Assembly (NCBI RefSeq): GCF_029087225.1
Contig: NZ_JARFJD010000012.1
Coordinates: 1-64,000 of the forward strand
DNA length: 64,000 nt
Reading direction: 5' to 3'
From: Limnobacter olei
GTDB lineage: Bacteria > Pseudomonadota > Gammaproteobacteria > Burkholderiales > Burkholderiaceae_B
Each line of letters opens with the position of its first letter. Within the stretch, counting starts at the first letter, position 1. The notes beneath the pieces were generated by a model, which ran no database searches, was not told where the DNA came from, and saw nothing but the letters and a program-made list of their open reading frames with translations. Shown piece by piece: positions 27,594 through 36,283 of this stretch. A program made the translations under genes and the position numbers.

Positions 27594-29270
27594 ATGCCCG
27601 AACCGATTGACCTACACCCTGAGAACCTGAACCATGCCAACTGGCAACAGTTGGATCAAAAATCAATGCCGGTGCTGTCAGTCGAGCAAATTCGGGCGCT
27701 GGAACAGGCTGCTTTTACGCACATCGATTCCTTCTTACTCATGCAGGCTGCCGGAGTACGCTCGGCCCTGAAAATCGTCGATCAAATTGTTCACAGCAAG
27801 ACACATTCACCGCCTTGCCTGGTGCTCGCCGGGCCAGGCAACAATGGGGGAGATGCCTGCATTGTGGCCGGGGAGTTGAAACGCAAAGGCCTGCAAGTCA
27901 ACCTTCTGCAAGTAAGCGATGGAAAAACAGGCTCGAAAGACCGCATGCAGGCTGTATTGTGGGCTTTGGCACACGGTGTTCAACCCATGGAATTTGAACC
28001 CGACATGCCCTTGCCTGACATTGATACCGGCACAGTGATTATCGACGGGCTGCTGGGAATAGCCTGTGACAGATCCCCACAGGGTGCAATAGAGCGATTG
28101 ATTCGACATGTGAATGCCCACCACCACAAGGCCAGGGTTTATGCGCTGGACTGCCCCAGCGGGCTGAACTGCGATACGGGTAGTGCGCCTGGCGCAGCTG
28201 TCCAGGCGCACACCACTTTCAGCTACCTGGCCTGTAAGCACGGCCTGTTAAGTGAACAAGGCAAAGATTTGTGCGGTGAGCTGTGGATAGACACACTAAA
28301 TTGCGACGCCCTGCTTGATACGGGGCCGCACACGGCCGAATTGGGCATGGTTGTTCACGCGGTTTCCCGGCTTGATCAATTGCAACACCTGCCAAAACGA
28401 GGCCATCAGCACCACAAAGGCAGCTTTGGTAGCATTGCTGTGCTCGGTGGCCAACAAGGCATGGTAGGAGCCTGCGTACTGAGTGCAAGAACCGCACTGA
28501 TGCTGGGCTGCGGGCGAGTAGCCTTGACCCTGCTGCATGAAGCCGACATGCACTTGCCCGATGTTCAGCGTCAAGGCCAATCACCCTTTCTCGACCTGAT
28601 TTTTCCGGAAATCATGAACAAGGGACTGGAAAGCAATCTTGAGTTTGCGGATACCGCCGTGATCGGACCAGGCTTGGGGCAAAGTGAAGAGGCCTTGAAC
28701 ATGGTTCATGCACTGCTTGAACACGACAAAGGTCTGGATATGGTGTGGGACGCCGATGCACTGAACCTTCTTGCAGCCAATTCGGCCTTGCGTGCGCGGC
28801 TACAGCACTACCGGTGCAAACACCGTGCAAAAAGCCTGGTGTTGACGCCGCACCCCCTGGAGGCCGCACGCCTTCTCCAGAGCACAACTGAGATGATTCA
28901 GGCTGATCGCGTGAAGGCGGCGCAATCCCTGGCCTCTCAATTTGACTGCACCGTGGTGTTGAAAGGCACTGGCAGTTTGGTCTGCAATTCGAATCAAATT
29001 GAGATCAACACCACAGGTGGCCCCGCATTGGCGACCGCAGGCAGTGGAGATGTACTTGCCGGCGCAGTAGCGGCCATGTTGGGGCAAGGTCTGGATGAAT
29101 TCAAAGCCGCATCATTCGCGGTGTATCTACATGGGCTGTCGCTTGAACCGCTGGCGGGTGAGCGAGAGGGTTTGTACGTTTCACATGCGAGCGAAATTGC
29201 CAGGCGGATGAAAGCGTGGTTAAACCACCTCCTGAGCCAAAGCGCCCGCCGCAATAGTCAATTGCCGTGA
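27594..29270 (+). CDS. nnr: Bifunctional NAD(P)H-hydrate epimerase/dehydratase
   Basis: A 558-residue metabolite-repair enzyme. The N-terminal YjeF_N domain (about residues 20-250, with GPGNNGGDACIVAGEL) epimerises damaged NAD(P)H hydrate. The C-terminal ribokinase-like domain (about 260-550, with GSFGSIAVLGGQQGMVGA and GGPALATAGSGDVLAG) dehydrates the S-form using ATP or ADP. Both sets of motifs are intact. The last 51 bases overlap, in opposite orientation, the 3' end of the adjacent ABC ATPase gene. ATG at 27594 is the only good start near the normal N-terminus. Confidence 0.95.
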   Translation: MPEPIDLHPENLNHANWQQLDQKSMPVLSVEQIRALEQAAFTHIDSFLLMQAAGVRSALKIVDQIVHSKTHSPPCLVLAGPGNNGGDACIVAGELKRKGLQVNLLQVSDGKTGSKDRMQAVLWALAHGVQPMEFEPDMPLPDIDTGTVIIDGLLGIACDRSPQGAIERLIRHVNAHHHKARVYALDCPSGLNCDTGSAPGAAVQAHTTFSYLACKHGLLSEQGKDLCGELWIDTLNCDALLDTGPHTAELGMVVHAVSRLDQLQHLPKRGHQHHKGSFGSIAVLGGQQGMVGACVLSARTALMLGCGRVALTLLHEADMHLPDVQRQGQSPFLDLIFPEIMNKGLESNLEFADTAVIGPGLGQSEEALNMVHALLEHDKGLDMVWDADALNLLAANSALRARLQHYRCKHRAKSLVLTPHPLEAARLLQSTTEMIQADRVKAAQSLASQFDCTVVLKGTGSLVCNSNQIEINTTGGPALATAGSGDVLAGAVAAMLGQGLDEFKAASFAVYLHGLSLEPLAGEREGLYVSHASEIARRMKAWLNHLLSQSARRNSQLP

Positions 29271-29900
29271 ACAGCGCGCTGCAAGCTTGTCATCGTGGGT
29301 CACCAGAATCAAAGTGGTGCCCTGCTCTTTCTGAAGGTCAAACATCAAGTCAATTATTCGCTGGCCGGTTGCAAAATCCAGGCTGCCAGTGGGCTCATCG
29401 GCAAACACAATCGTGGGTTTTCGTACGAATGCCCGAGCCAATGCAACGCGTTGCTGTTCACCTCCTGAAAGGGTTTTGGGCGTGTGGTTGAGGCGATCAC
29501 CCAAACCCACCCGGTCCAGCATCTCCTTGCAGGCCTTTTCGCGATTTTGCATGGGCGTCAGTTCAGTGGCCAGCATCACGTTCTCAAGCGCACTCAGGTG
29601 GTCGAGCAACTGAAATGACTGAAATACAAAACCCACATGCTCAGCTCGCAGGCTGGCACGGCGGTCTTCGTTAAGTTGAGTTAAGTCTTCACCTAAAAAG
29701 CGAACTGCACCGCTAGATGGAATGTCCAACCCAGCAAGCATGCCCAACAATGTGGACTTACCTGAACCTGAGGCACCCACAATGGCAACCGCTTCGCCTT
29801 GATTTATAGTGAACGAAATGTTTTCAAGAATGGACAAACTGCTTTGCCCGTCCTGAACCAATTGATTTAAACCTTCGACTTCGAGGATTGCACGACTCAT
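29220..29900 (-). CDS. ABC transporter ATP-binding protein (YbbA/LolD-like)
   Basis: A 226-residue ATPase with Walker [10 protein letters not shown], signature [15 protein letters not shown] and Walker [13 protein letters not shown], of the LolD/MacB/YbbA group that powers FtsX-like permeases. Divergent pairing with tesA is the arrangement of ybbA in enterobacteria, so YbbA is the better match than LolD. The permease partner (ybbP) is not next to it: its 3' end instead overlaps nnr by 51 bases. ATG at 29900 gives the normal start [11 protein letters not shown]; this codon shares two bases with the tesA ATG on the other strand. Confidence 0.87.
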   Translation of the reverse strand: MSRAILEVEGLNQLVQDGQSSLSILENISFTINQGEAVAIVGASGSGKSTLLGMLAGLDIPSSGAVRFLGEDLTQLNEDRRASLRAEHVGFVFQSFQLLDHLSALENVMLATELTPMQNREKACKEMLDRVGLGDRLNHTPKTLSGGEQQRVALARAFVRKPTIVFADEPTGSLDFATGQRIIDLMFDLQKEQGTTLILVTHDDKLAARCSRQLTIAAGALAQEVV

Positions 29901-30552
29901 GTTTGCCTTTACTGCAAAAAAAATTAAAAACGCCTTCGCATTGGGCCTGATCGCTTTTGGATTATCAACCAGTGTATCCAGCTTTGCGGCAAGTACAGGC
30001 CAGGAATGCAAAATACTGGTGATGGGCGACAGCCTTTCGGCTGCTTACGGCCTGCCCAAAGAACAAGGTTGGGTCGCTTTAATGGAGGGCCGTTTGGCTG
30101 AAAAGTTCCCGCACTGCAAGGTGGTGAATGCCTCGGTATCAGGCGAGACCACAGCAGGTGGAAAAACACGCTTACCAGCCCTGCTGAAACAACACAAACC
30201 CTCACACATGATTCTGGAACTTGGCGCCAACGACGGATTACGCGGACTGTCCCTGGACACGATGAAAGACAACTTGACCAATATGCTGGTCACGGCCCGG
30301 CGCAGCGGGGCTCAGGCTGTGCTGATTGGCATGCAAATTCCATCGAATTACGGACCGGCGTATGCACGCCGTTTTGGCGACACATTCCCAGAGGTGGCAC
30401 GAAAACAGAAAGTGCCTTTGGTACCGTTCATGCTGGAAGGATTCGCGCTAGACCCCACCGCGTTTCAAGCAGATGGAATTCATCCAAATGCGGGGGCGCA
30501 ACCGAAAATTCTGGAAAATATTTGGCCGACGTTTTCAGCGACATTGAAGTGA
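29899..30552 (+). CDS. tesA: Arylesterase / acyl-CoA thioesterase I (SGNH hydrolase)
   Basis: A 217-residue periplasmic SGNH-fold hydrolase of the TesA/EstA type. A Sec signal peptide covers about residues 1-31 (KKIKNAFALGLIAFGLS...SFAAS). Block I is VMGDSLSAAYG with the nucleophile serine, block II glycine lies in SVSGETTAGG, block III is LGANDGLRG, and block V is DGIHPNAGAQ with the catalytic Asp-His pair. No other in-frame start would keep the signal peptide, so ATG at 29899 is secure. It is divergent from the ABC ATPase with overlapping start codons. Family members hydrolyse thioesters, esters and lysophospholipids. Confidence 0.94.
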   Translation: MFAFTAKKIKNAFALGLIAFGLSTSVSSFAASTGQECKILVMGDSLSAAYGLPKEQGWVALMEGRLAEKFPHCKVVNASVSGETTAGGKTRLPALLKQHKPSHMILELGANDGLRGLSLDTMKDNLTNMLVTARRSGAQAVLIGMQIPSNYGPAYARRFGDTFPEVARKQKVPLVPFMLEGFALDPTAFQADGIHPNAGAQPKILENIWPTFSATLK

Positions 30553-30792
30553 ATGCACTCTTGGCAGCGTATTCGAGGTCGCGTTTTCCCATATCGCATG
30601 TGCAATATCGCTAACGGCGCAGTCAAGATTTGCAGCAGCGTTACATCGTTCTGCCGATTCAAGATCACGTCGCCCATTTTGATTCGCAGCGAGGGGCAGA
30701 TCCGCCAGGATCTGATGCGAAGACGCGCTCGCGTTTCGCATGCCCTGAGCCAGATTCAAAAAGGGGAATTCGACTTGATCAAGGCAGAATGA
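30553..30792 (+). CDS. Possible 79-codon open frame after tesA, weak
   Basis: An open frame begins with ATG directly after the tesA stop (TGAATG) and would encode a 79-residue basic, Arg-rich product ending FDLIKAE. There is no clear ribosome site of its own, although translational reinitiation after tesA is possible. No family is recognised. A minus-strand frame of 111 codons covers the same DNA, and neither has convincing codon structure. It may be non-coding spacer or a decayed gene. Confidence 0.2.
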   Translation: MHSWQRIRGRVFPYRMCNIANGAVKICSSVTSFCRFKITSPILIRSEGQIRQDLMRRRARVSHALSQIQKGEFDLIKAE

Positions 30793-30794
30793 GT

Positions 30795-30863
30795 GACGCG
30801 CTGCAAATCGACTACAACCATGCCAATCGTGGATGAGGTGCGATGCGCTGCAAATCGACCACA
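30795..30863 (+). repeat. Imperfect 22-bp direct repeat between tesA and ppiD
   Basis: GACGCGCTGCAAATCGACTACA (written here in its two parts GACGCGCTGCA and AATCGACTACA) at 30795-30816 recurs at 30842-30863 with two changes, a 47-base offset. Both copies could encode DALQID-, so they may be relics of a duplicated coding segment. The whole 30553-30887 gap otherwise shows no recognisable gene. Confidence 0.6.
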
Positions 30864-30887
30864 TCAGCATCCACTATACCTGCAAGA

Positions 30888-32792
30888 TTAAAACGTCTTC
30901 TTGATCTCGACCTCAACACGCTTTTTCATGGCATCGCGTGCAGCCAGCAACAAGGCTTCCTGATACACCTGCCCTGCAATATTCTCGTAGTACTGAACCA
31001 CCTGCGGGTCTGCTTTCGATTTGACTTCCGAAGACGGTGCGCTGCTTTCAACCCAAGCCACGGCGTAGCCGTTGTTGCCCAATCCAACCACCTTCGCTTT
31101 GGGTAGTTCAGACACACCTGTATTCAGCACAGACTGAGCCACCAAACCAGGCAAACCCTCAGCACTCAAAGCAGACACAGTTCTTGCATCCGCAAAACCA
31201 GTCAATAAATCGGAACCAGCCTGTGGCTTTTCGCTGTCCAGCTTGGCAGCCAAAGCATCTGCGTCTTTCAATGCAGCTTTTGCAGCTTCCTCCTGCTTCA
31301 GGCGAGCCTGAATCACAGGCTTCATTTCCTCCAAGGGGCGTGCTGCTGCGGCCGTGTAGTTCACAATGCGCGCAGACACCATGGATTCACCCACTTGCAC
31401 CGCCTTGGTATTGTTCTTATTTTCAATCGAGTCTGACGAAAAAATTTCTGCCATCACTTTCGCGTCTTTCAATACCTCTGGCGCATTGGCCGCACCTTGC
31501 GTCAAACCATTGAACGTTTGTGCCTGTACACCAAGTGCCTTGATGGCGTTCTCAAACGACTGCCCACCTTCATACACCAACTCGGCGAAGCGCCCTTGTG
31601 CATCGGCATACTGCGCAGTCATCTTTTGATTTTTGATTTCATCCGCAATTTGAGTTTTCACTTCTTCAAGTGCTTGAACCGCACCACCACGAATGTCGGT
31701 TACTTCAACAATGTGATAACCAAACTGGCTCTTCACCAAGCCACTGAGTTCGCCTTTCTTCTGGGAAAAAACGGCTTGCTCAAACTCGGGAACCATCGCG
31801 CCTTTGCCGAAGAATCCGAGATCGCCTCCCTGGCTTGCTGAACCCGGATCAATTGAGTATTGCTTGGCAAGTTCGGCAAACTTCGATGGGTTGGCTTTCA
31901 ACTCGGCCAGTACTTTTTCCGCTGCGGCCTTTAGCTCATCGGCAGAGGCGCCCTCTTTCTCGGCACTCAGCAAAATGTGGCGGGCACGGCGTTCTTCAGG
32001 CGTAGAAAAACGGGCCTTGTTTTGTTCATAGTAGGCTGCAATGTCTGCATCGCTCACTGCAATCTTGGATTTGATGGTGTCAGGCGACAACACCACATAT
32101 TCCACATCGGCTTTTTGAGGTGCCATGAATTGGGTTTTGTTCGCTTCATAAAATGCAGCCACTTGTTCATCCGTAATACTGACGTTGGCCAGGTATGGGG
32201 CCAAGTCAATATTTTTGACGCGCACCACTCGACCGGCCAACTGCACATCATCCAGCTGAGTTTTCAGTGTTTCCGTGAAAAAAGAAGCGCGCAGCACCGG
32301 GTCGAGCACCTGGTTTCTCGCCAAGCCAAAACGCACATTTGCCTCGTGTTGCGCAGGCGTTAAACCACGTGCAGCCAATTCGCGCTTGTAGGTTTCAAGA
32401 TCGAATTTGCCATCCACCTGAAACAAGGGAGTGCGAGCAATGTCTTCAGCCAAGGCTTTGTCTGAAGCCGTCAAATATTGCTTCTGCACAGACTGTTGAA
32501 GCAAATATTGAAGCACCAATGTATCCAACAACTGGCGATTGATTTCTGGTGATTCAAACACCTTTGGATCAAAGTTGTCGCCTGACTGTGCACGTGCTTC
32601 TTCAATACGCTCACGCTTAACCTGATCGAACTCTTCCTGGGTAATTGGATGATCGCCCACAATCGCCAACGCGTTTGCGTCAGCACTAACAGTGTTATAT
32701 CCCTCAAGACCAAACAAGGCAAATGCGGGTGCAATAAACAGCAGCAGCACAAACTGCATGATCTTCTGATTGTTTCGGATGAATTCAAACAT
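30888..32792 (-). CDS. ppiD: Periplasmic folding chaperone PpiD
   Basis: A 634-residue inner-membrane-anchored chaperone of the SurA/PpiD family. One N-terminal membrane helix (MQFVLLLFIAPAFALFGL, residues about 13-30) is followed by a SurA_N-like helical domain. A parvulin-type peptidyl-prolyl isomerase domain lies around residues 240-340 (RRARHILLSAEK ... GGDLGFFGKGAMVPEFEQAVF ... FGYHIVEVTDI), then a second degenerate helical domain. It stands at the end of the lon-hupB-tRNA block, the same place as in other proteobacteria, and is thought to help outer-membrane proteins leave the Sec translocon. It appears to be transcribed alone. Confidence 0.95.
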   Translation of the reverse strand: MFEFIRNNQKIMQFVLLLFIAPAFALFGLEGYNTVSADANALAIVGDHPITQEEFDQVKRERIEEARAQSGDNFDPKVFESPEINRQLLDTLVLQYLLQQSVQKQYLTASDKALAEDIARTPLFQVDGKFDLETYKRELAARGLTPAQHEANVRFGLARNQVLDPVLRASFFTETLKTQLDDVQLAGRVVRVKNIDLAPYLANVSITDEQVAAFYEANKTQFMAPQKADVEYVVLSPDTIKSKIAVSDADIAAYYEQNKARFSTPEERRARHILLSAEKEGASADELKAAAEKVLAELKANPSKFAELAKQYSIDPGSASQGGDLGFFGKGAMVPEFEQAVFSQKKGELSGLVKSQFGYHIVEVTDIRGGAVQALEEVKTQIADEIKNQKMTAQYADAQGRFAELVYEGGQSFENAIKALGVQAQTFNGLTQGAANAPEVLKDAKVMAEIFSSDSIENKNNTKAVQVGESMVSARIVNYTAAAARPLEEMKPVIQARLKQEEAAKAALKDADALAAKLDSEKPQAGSDLLTGFADARTVSALSAEGLPGLVAQSVLNTGVSELPKAKVVGLGNNGYAVAWVESSAPSSEVKSKADPQVVQYYENIAGQVYQEALLLAARDAMKKRVEVEIKKTF

Positions 32793-32904
32793 GTTTTATA
32801 GGTGGATTTAGTGTTGAACAACAAGCGAATACTATACCTGAAGGTAAACACCGGAAAACCGTGTGGGGCGCGGCCGGGGTTGGAAATGAATGAGAGTGTG
32901 AAAA

Positions 32905-32936
32905 TGAAAAAAGGGAATCCGAAGATTCCCTTTTTT
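32905..32936 (-). terminator. Terminator of the tRNA-Val/tRNA-Asp transcript
   Basis: On the minus strand AAGGGAATC and GATTCCCTT (32911-32919 with 32924-32932) form a 9-bp stem capped by the stable tetraloop TTCG, followed by TTTTTTC. It lies 4 bases after the tRNA-Asp CCA end. Confidence 0.88.
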
Positions 32937-32939
32937 GTT

Positions 32940-33016
32940 TGGCGGAGTGGACGGGGCTCGAACCCGCGACCCCCGGCGTGACAGGCCGGTATTCTAACCA
33001 ACTGAACTACCACTCC
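32940..33016 (-). tRNA. tRNA-Asp (GUC)
   Basis: A 77-base minus-strand gene with acceptor GGAGTGG/CCACTCC, anticodon loop CTGTCAC (anticodon GTC), T-loop GTTCGAGCC and encoded CCA. It lies 25 bases after tRNA-Val in the same transcript. Confidence 0.96.
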
Positions 33017-33041
33017 AGAGTTGGTTGCTGTTTCGCAATAT

Positions 33042-33117
33042 TGGTGGGTGCTGAGAGGCTCGAACTCCCGACCTAAGCCTTGTAAGGGCTCCGCTCTACC
33101 AACTGAGCTAAGCACCC
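33042..33117 (-). tRNA. tRNA-Val (UAC)
   Basis: A 76-base minus-strand gene with acceptor GGGTGCT/AGCACCC, anticodon loop CTTACAA (anticodon TAC), T-loop GTTCGAGCC and encoded CCA. It precedes tRNA-Asp in a two-gene transcript located between hupB and ppiD, the usual betaproteobacterial order. Confidence 0.96.
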
Positions 33118-33170
33118 GACGCTCACTGTTTTACTAGTGTTTGTCTTGCTGCGAATCAGCCAAGACCGCA

Positions 33171-33198
33171 ATTATATACAAATTAACTCGGCCTGCAA
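33171..33198 (-). promoter_or_regulatory. Promoter of the tRNA-Val/tRNA-Asp operon
   Basis: On the minus strand TTGCAG (33193-33198) and consensus TATAAT (33171-33176) are separated by 16 bases. The box lies about 54 bases before tRNA-Val, leaving room for a short 5' leader to be processed. Confidence 0.62.
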
Positions 33199-33224
33199 TA
33201 CCTTTCGTCAAAAAAAATTTAAAT

Positions 33225-33497
33225 TTAATTTACTGCGTCTTTCAGAGCTTTGCCAGGACGGAACTTGGGCACCTTGGCTGCCTTGATTTTGATCGTTGCG
33301 CCAGTGCGTGGGTTACGGCCGCTGCGTGCAGCACGCTTGCCAACGGCAAAGGTTCCAAAACCAACCAAAGTTACTGAACCACCTTTTTTCAAGGTAGTTT
33401 TAACAGCAGCAATCATTGCATCCAATGCACGACCAGCAGCCGCTTTGGAGATTTCTGCTGACTCAGCAATTTGATCGATCAGTTCGGTTTTATTCAT
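33225..33497 (-). CDS. hupB: DNA-binding protein HU-beta
   Basis: A 90-residue histone-like protein of standard HU length. It starts [20 protein letters not shown], has the central [21 protein letters not shown] arm that enters the DNA minor groove with its proline, and ends [14 protein letters not shown]. It acts as a dimer that bends and compacts nucleoid DNA. It lies downstream of lon but is separated from it by a strong terminator, so it has its own promoter in the 33498-33650 region. Confidence 0.97.
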   Translation of the reverse strand: MNKTELIDQIAESAEISKAAAGRALDAMIAAVKTTLKKGGSVTLVGFGTFAVGKRAARSGRNPRTGATIKIKAAKVPKFRPGKALKDAVN

Positions 33498-33660
33498 GTA
33501 AAAAGCCCCCTCATGGTGACAAATAAAAAGTGCCCAAAAACAGGCACCACGTTGCTTCCAGTTCTTAATTTAGACATGGCTGAAACCTAGCTGTCAACAC
33601 ATTTTGCGGGCGGATAACCCTTATTTTTAAGGCCTGGTGCGGGTTTCCGCGATGCACAAA

Positions 33661-33690
33661 AAAAAACCTCCGCATTTTCGTGCGGAGGCT
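33661..33690 (-). terminator. Terminator of lon
   Basis: On the minus strand CCTCCGCA and TGCGGAGG (33667-33674 with 33681-33688) form an 8-bp stem with a 6-base loop, followed by a run of about ten T. It lies 24 bases after the lon stop and separates lon from hupB. Confidence 0.9.
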
Positions 33691-33711
33691 TGTTCAAAAT
33701 ACCGATTGATA

Positions 33712-36120
33712 TCAGTGCTTTACACTTGGGTTTGCAGTAGCCTCATCCGTTTTGCCCGCAATTACCTCAGCCGGCTCGGAGACTGGCTCTGGTAGCGATT
33801 CCAAGGCATGTTGCAGCACTTGATCAATCCATTTCACCGGAATAATCTCCAAACTATTCTTCACATTGGCTGGAATTTCTGCCAAATCCTTCACGTTTTC
33901 TTCGGGAATCAGCACTGTTTTAATGCCACCGCGGTGAGCAGCAAGCAGCTTCTCTTTCAAGCCACCGATACCCAAAACTTCGCCACGAAGAGTAATTTCA
34001 CCAGTCATTGCAACGTCAGAACGCACTGGCATGTTCGTCAAAGTCGACACCAATGCAGTGGTCATTGCAATACCGGCTGAGGGCCCATCTTTCGGTGTCG
34101 CGCCTTCAGGTACATGCACGTGAATGTCGCGCTTCTCGAAAGCATCGTTGCGAATTCCCAATCGATTCGCGCGTGCGCGCACCACTGAACGGGCAGCCTC
34201 CACCGATTCTTTCATCACATCACCGAGAGAACCTGTGCGAATGACATTGCCCTTGCCTGGCATCGAAACAGTTTCAATGGTGAGTAATTCACCACCCACT
34301 TCCGTCCAGGCCAAACCGGTGACTTGACCGACCTGGTTTTCTTTCTCAGCCATGCCGAAATTGAAGCGACGAACACCCAAAAACTTATCGAGGTTCTTGG
34401 GTGTAACCTGCACTTTCTTTTCGTTTTTGCCCAGCACCATTTGGCGCACAACCTTGCGGCAAATTTTGGACATTTCACGCTCAAGACCACGCACACCTGC
34501 CTCGCGGGTGTAAAAGCGAATCACATCGCGAATGGCTGCTTCGGAAACACTCAACTCTTCGTCTTTCACGCCATTGTTTTTCAACTGCTTGGGCAGCAAA
34601 TACTTTTGCGTGATATTCACCTTCTCGTCTTCGGTATAGCCGCTCAGGCGAATCACTTCCATCCGGTCAAGCAGCGCATGAGGAATGTTCAAGGAGTTCG
34701 CAGTGGCGACAAACATCACGTCGCTCAAGTCGTATTCCACTTCCACGTAGTGGTCTACAAAGGTGCTGTTCTGCTCGGGATCAAGCACCTCCAGCAAAGC
34801 CGACGCTGGGTCACCACGGAAATCCTGGCCCATCTTGTCGATCTCATCCAGCAAAAACAGCGGATTGCGAACACCTACTTTCGTAATGCTGTTCAGTACC
34901 TTGCCCGGCATGGAACCAATGTAGGTTTTGCGGTGACCACGAATTTCAGCTTCATCACGCACGCCACCCAAGGCCATGCGAACAAACTTGCGGTTCGTTG
35001 CCTTGGCCACAGATTGTCCAAGTGATGTTTTACCAACTCCGGGGGGGCCCACCAAACAGAGAATTGGTGCCTTCAGTTTGTCGACGCGCTGCTGCACCGC
35101 GAGGTACTCCACAATGCGCTCTTTCACTTTCTCCAAACCATAATGATCTTCGTCCAATACCTTTTCGGCATTGGCAAGGTCGTTGTTGATTTTGGTTTTC
35201 TTCTTCCAGGGCAAACCTACCAGCACGTCGATGTAATTGCGAATCACTGTGGCTTCAGCAGACATCGGCGACATCAACTTCAGCTTTTTCAACTCGGCTT
35301 CAGCTTTTTTCAGGGCTTCCTTGGGCATGCGGGCAGCCTTGATTCGCTTTTCAAGCTCCTCCATGTCCGCACCATCTTCGCCCTCACCCAGTTCTTTCTG
35401 AATGGCTTTCACCTGCTCGTTCAAATAGTACTCGCGCTGGCTTTTTTCCATTTGGCGCTTTACACGACCACGGATGCGCTTTTCAACCTGAAGAATATCG
35501 ATCTCGGTTTCTAGTTGGGACAGCAACGCTTCCAAGCGCTGGGCAATGCTGAAAGTTTCCAAAATGGATTGCTTCTGCTCCAGCTTCAATGGCAAGTGGC
35601 TAACAATGGTATCTGCCAAGCGGCCGATGTCTTCAATGCTGGCCAGCGATGTCAAAATCTCTGGCGGAATTTTCTTGTTCAATTTCACGTAGGAATCAAA
35701 CTGCGCCATCACGGCACGCTTCATGGCCTCGGTTTCCGGGCTTTGTGAAGGATCGGGCAGCAAGGGCAAAGCCGTGGCCGCGAAGTGTGTTCCTTCATCC
35801 GTTACCTTGGTCAAGCGTGCACGCTGCACACCCTCCACCAACACCTTTACGGTGCCGTCCGGCAGCTTCAGCATTTGGAGTACATTGGCGACACAGCCGA
35901 TGTTGTAAATGTCTTTGTCGCTGGGTTCATCTTTGGTGGCAGATTTTTGCGCCACCAGAAGAATACTCTTGCCTGTTTCCATCGCGATTTCCAACGCTTT
36001 GATGGATTTTGGACGGCCCACAAAAAGCGGAATGACCATGTGCGGGAACACGACTACATCTCGCAATGGAAGCAACGACAATTCGATGGGTTGTTCCGGA
36101 AGCACGTTAGTTGCTGACAT
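33712..36120 (-). CDS. lon: ATP-dependent protease Lon
   Basis: An 802-residue LonA protease that degrades damaged and regulatory proteins. An N-terminal substrate-binding domain (LPLRDVVVFPHMVIPLFVGR) is followed by a coiled region, an AAA+ domain with Walker A GPPGVGKTS and Walker B FLLDEIDK, and a C-terminal protease domain with the catalytic serine in PKDGPSAGIAM and lysine further on (GLKEKLLAAHRGG). The start is ATG at 36120, preferred over GTG at 36129 because AGGTG sits 7 bases before it. It has its own heat-shock-type promoter and is separated from clpX by a terminator. Confidence 0.97.
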   Translation of the reverse strand: MSATNVLPEQPIELSLLPLRDVVVFPHMVIPLFVGRPKSIKALEIAMETGKSILLVAQKSATKDEPSDKDIYNIGCVANVLQMLKLPDGTVKVLVEGVQRARLTKVTDEGTHFAATALPLLPDPSQSPETEAMKRAVMAQFDSYVKLNKKIPPEILTSLASIEDIGRLADTIVSHLPLKLEQKQSILETFSIAQRLEALLSQLETEIDILQVEKRIRGRVKRQMEKSQREYYLNEQVKAIQKELGEGEDGADMEELEKRIKAARMPKEALKKAEAELKKLKLMSPMSAEATVIRNYIDVLVGLPWKKKTKINNDLANAEKVLDEDHYGLEKVKERIVEYLAVQQRVDKLKAPILCLVGPPGVGKTSLGQSVAKATNRKFVRMALGGVRDEAEIRGHRKTYIGSMPGKVLNSITKVGVRNPLFLLDEIDKMGQDFRGDPASALLEVLDPEQNSTFVDHYVEVEYDLSDVMFVATANSLNIPHALLDRMEVIRLSGYTEDEKVNITQKYLLPKQLKNNGVKDEELSVSEAAIRDVIRFYTREAGVRGLEREMSKICRKVVRQMVLGKNEKKVQVTPKNLDKFLGVRRFNFGMAEKENQVGQVTGLAWTEVGGELLTIETVSMPGKGNVIRTGSLGDVMKESVEAARSVVRARANRLGIRNDAFEKRDIHVHVPEGATPKDGPSAGIAMTTALVSTLTNMPVRSDVAMTGEITLRGEVLGIGGLKEKLLAAHRGGIKTVLIPEENVKDLAEIPANVKNSLEIIPVKWIDQVLQHALESLPEPVSEPAEVIAGKTDEATANPSVKH

Positions 36121-36150
36121 ATGAATCACCTATTAAATGCATAACCCTAC

Positions 36151-36177
36151 AGTGGGGTTAAAACGCGCTTATTCAAG
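36151..36177 (-). promoter_or_regulatory. Sigma-32 heat-shock promoter of lon
   Basis: On the minus strand CTTGAA (36172-36177) and CCCCACT (36151-36157) are separated by 14 bases, matching the sigma-32 pattern CTTGAA-N(11-16)-CCCCAT. The start of transcription would fall about 25 bases before the lon ATG. Heat-shock control of lon is well established in proteobacteria. Confidence 0.72.
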
Positions 36178-36216
36178 CTTTATTTCACGACCAATTTAAC
36201 AATACCACTGAAAAGA

Positions 36217-36246
36217 AAAAGCCCAACCGTGGAGTTGGGCTTTTTT
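36217..36246 (-). terminator. Terminator of the tig-clpP-clpX operon
   Basis: GCCCAAC (36221-36227) pairs with GTTGGGC (36234-36240) in a 7-bp stem with a 6-base loop. A- and T-runs flank both sides, so on the minus strand it reads as hairpin plus TTTTTCTTTTC. It lies 44 bases after clpX. Confidence 0.88.
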
Positions 36247-36283
36247 AATCATTTTGCAATCTGTTTTGGTGTGGTTTTCAGCA

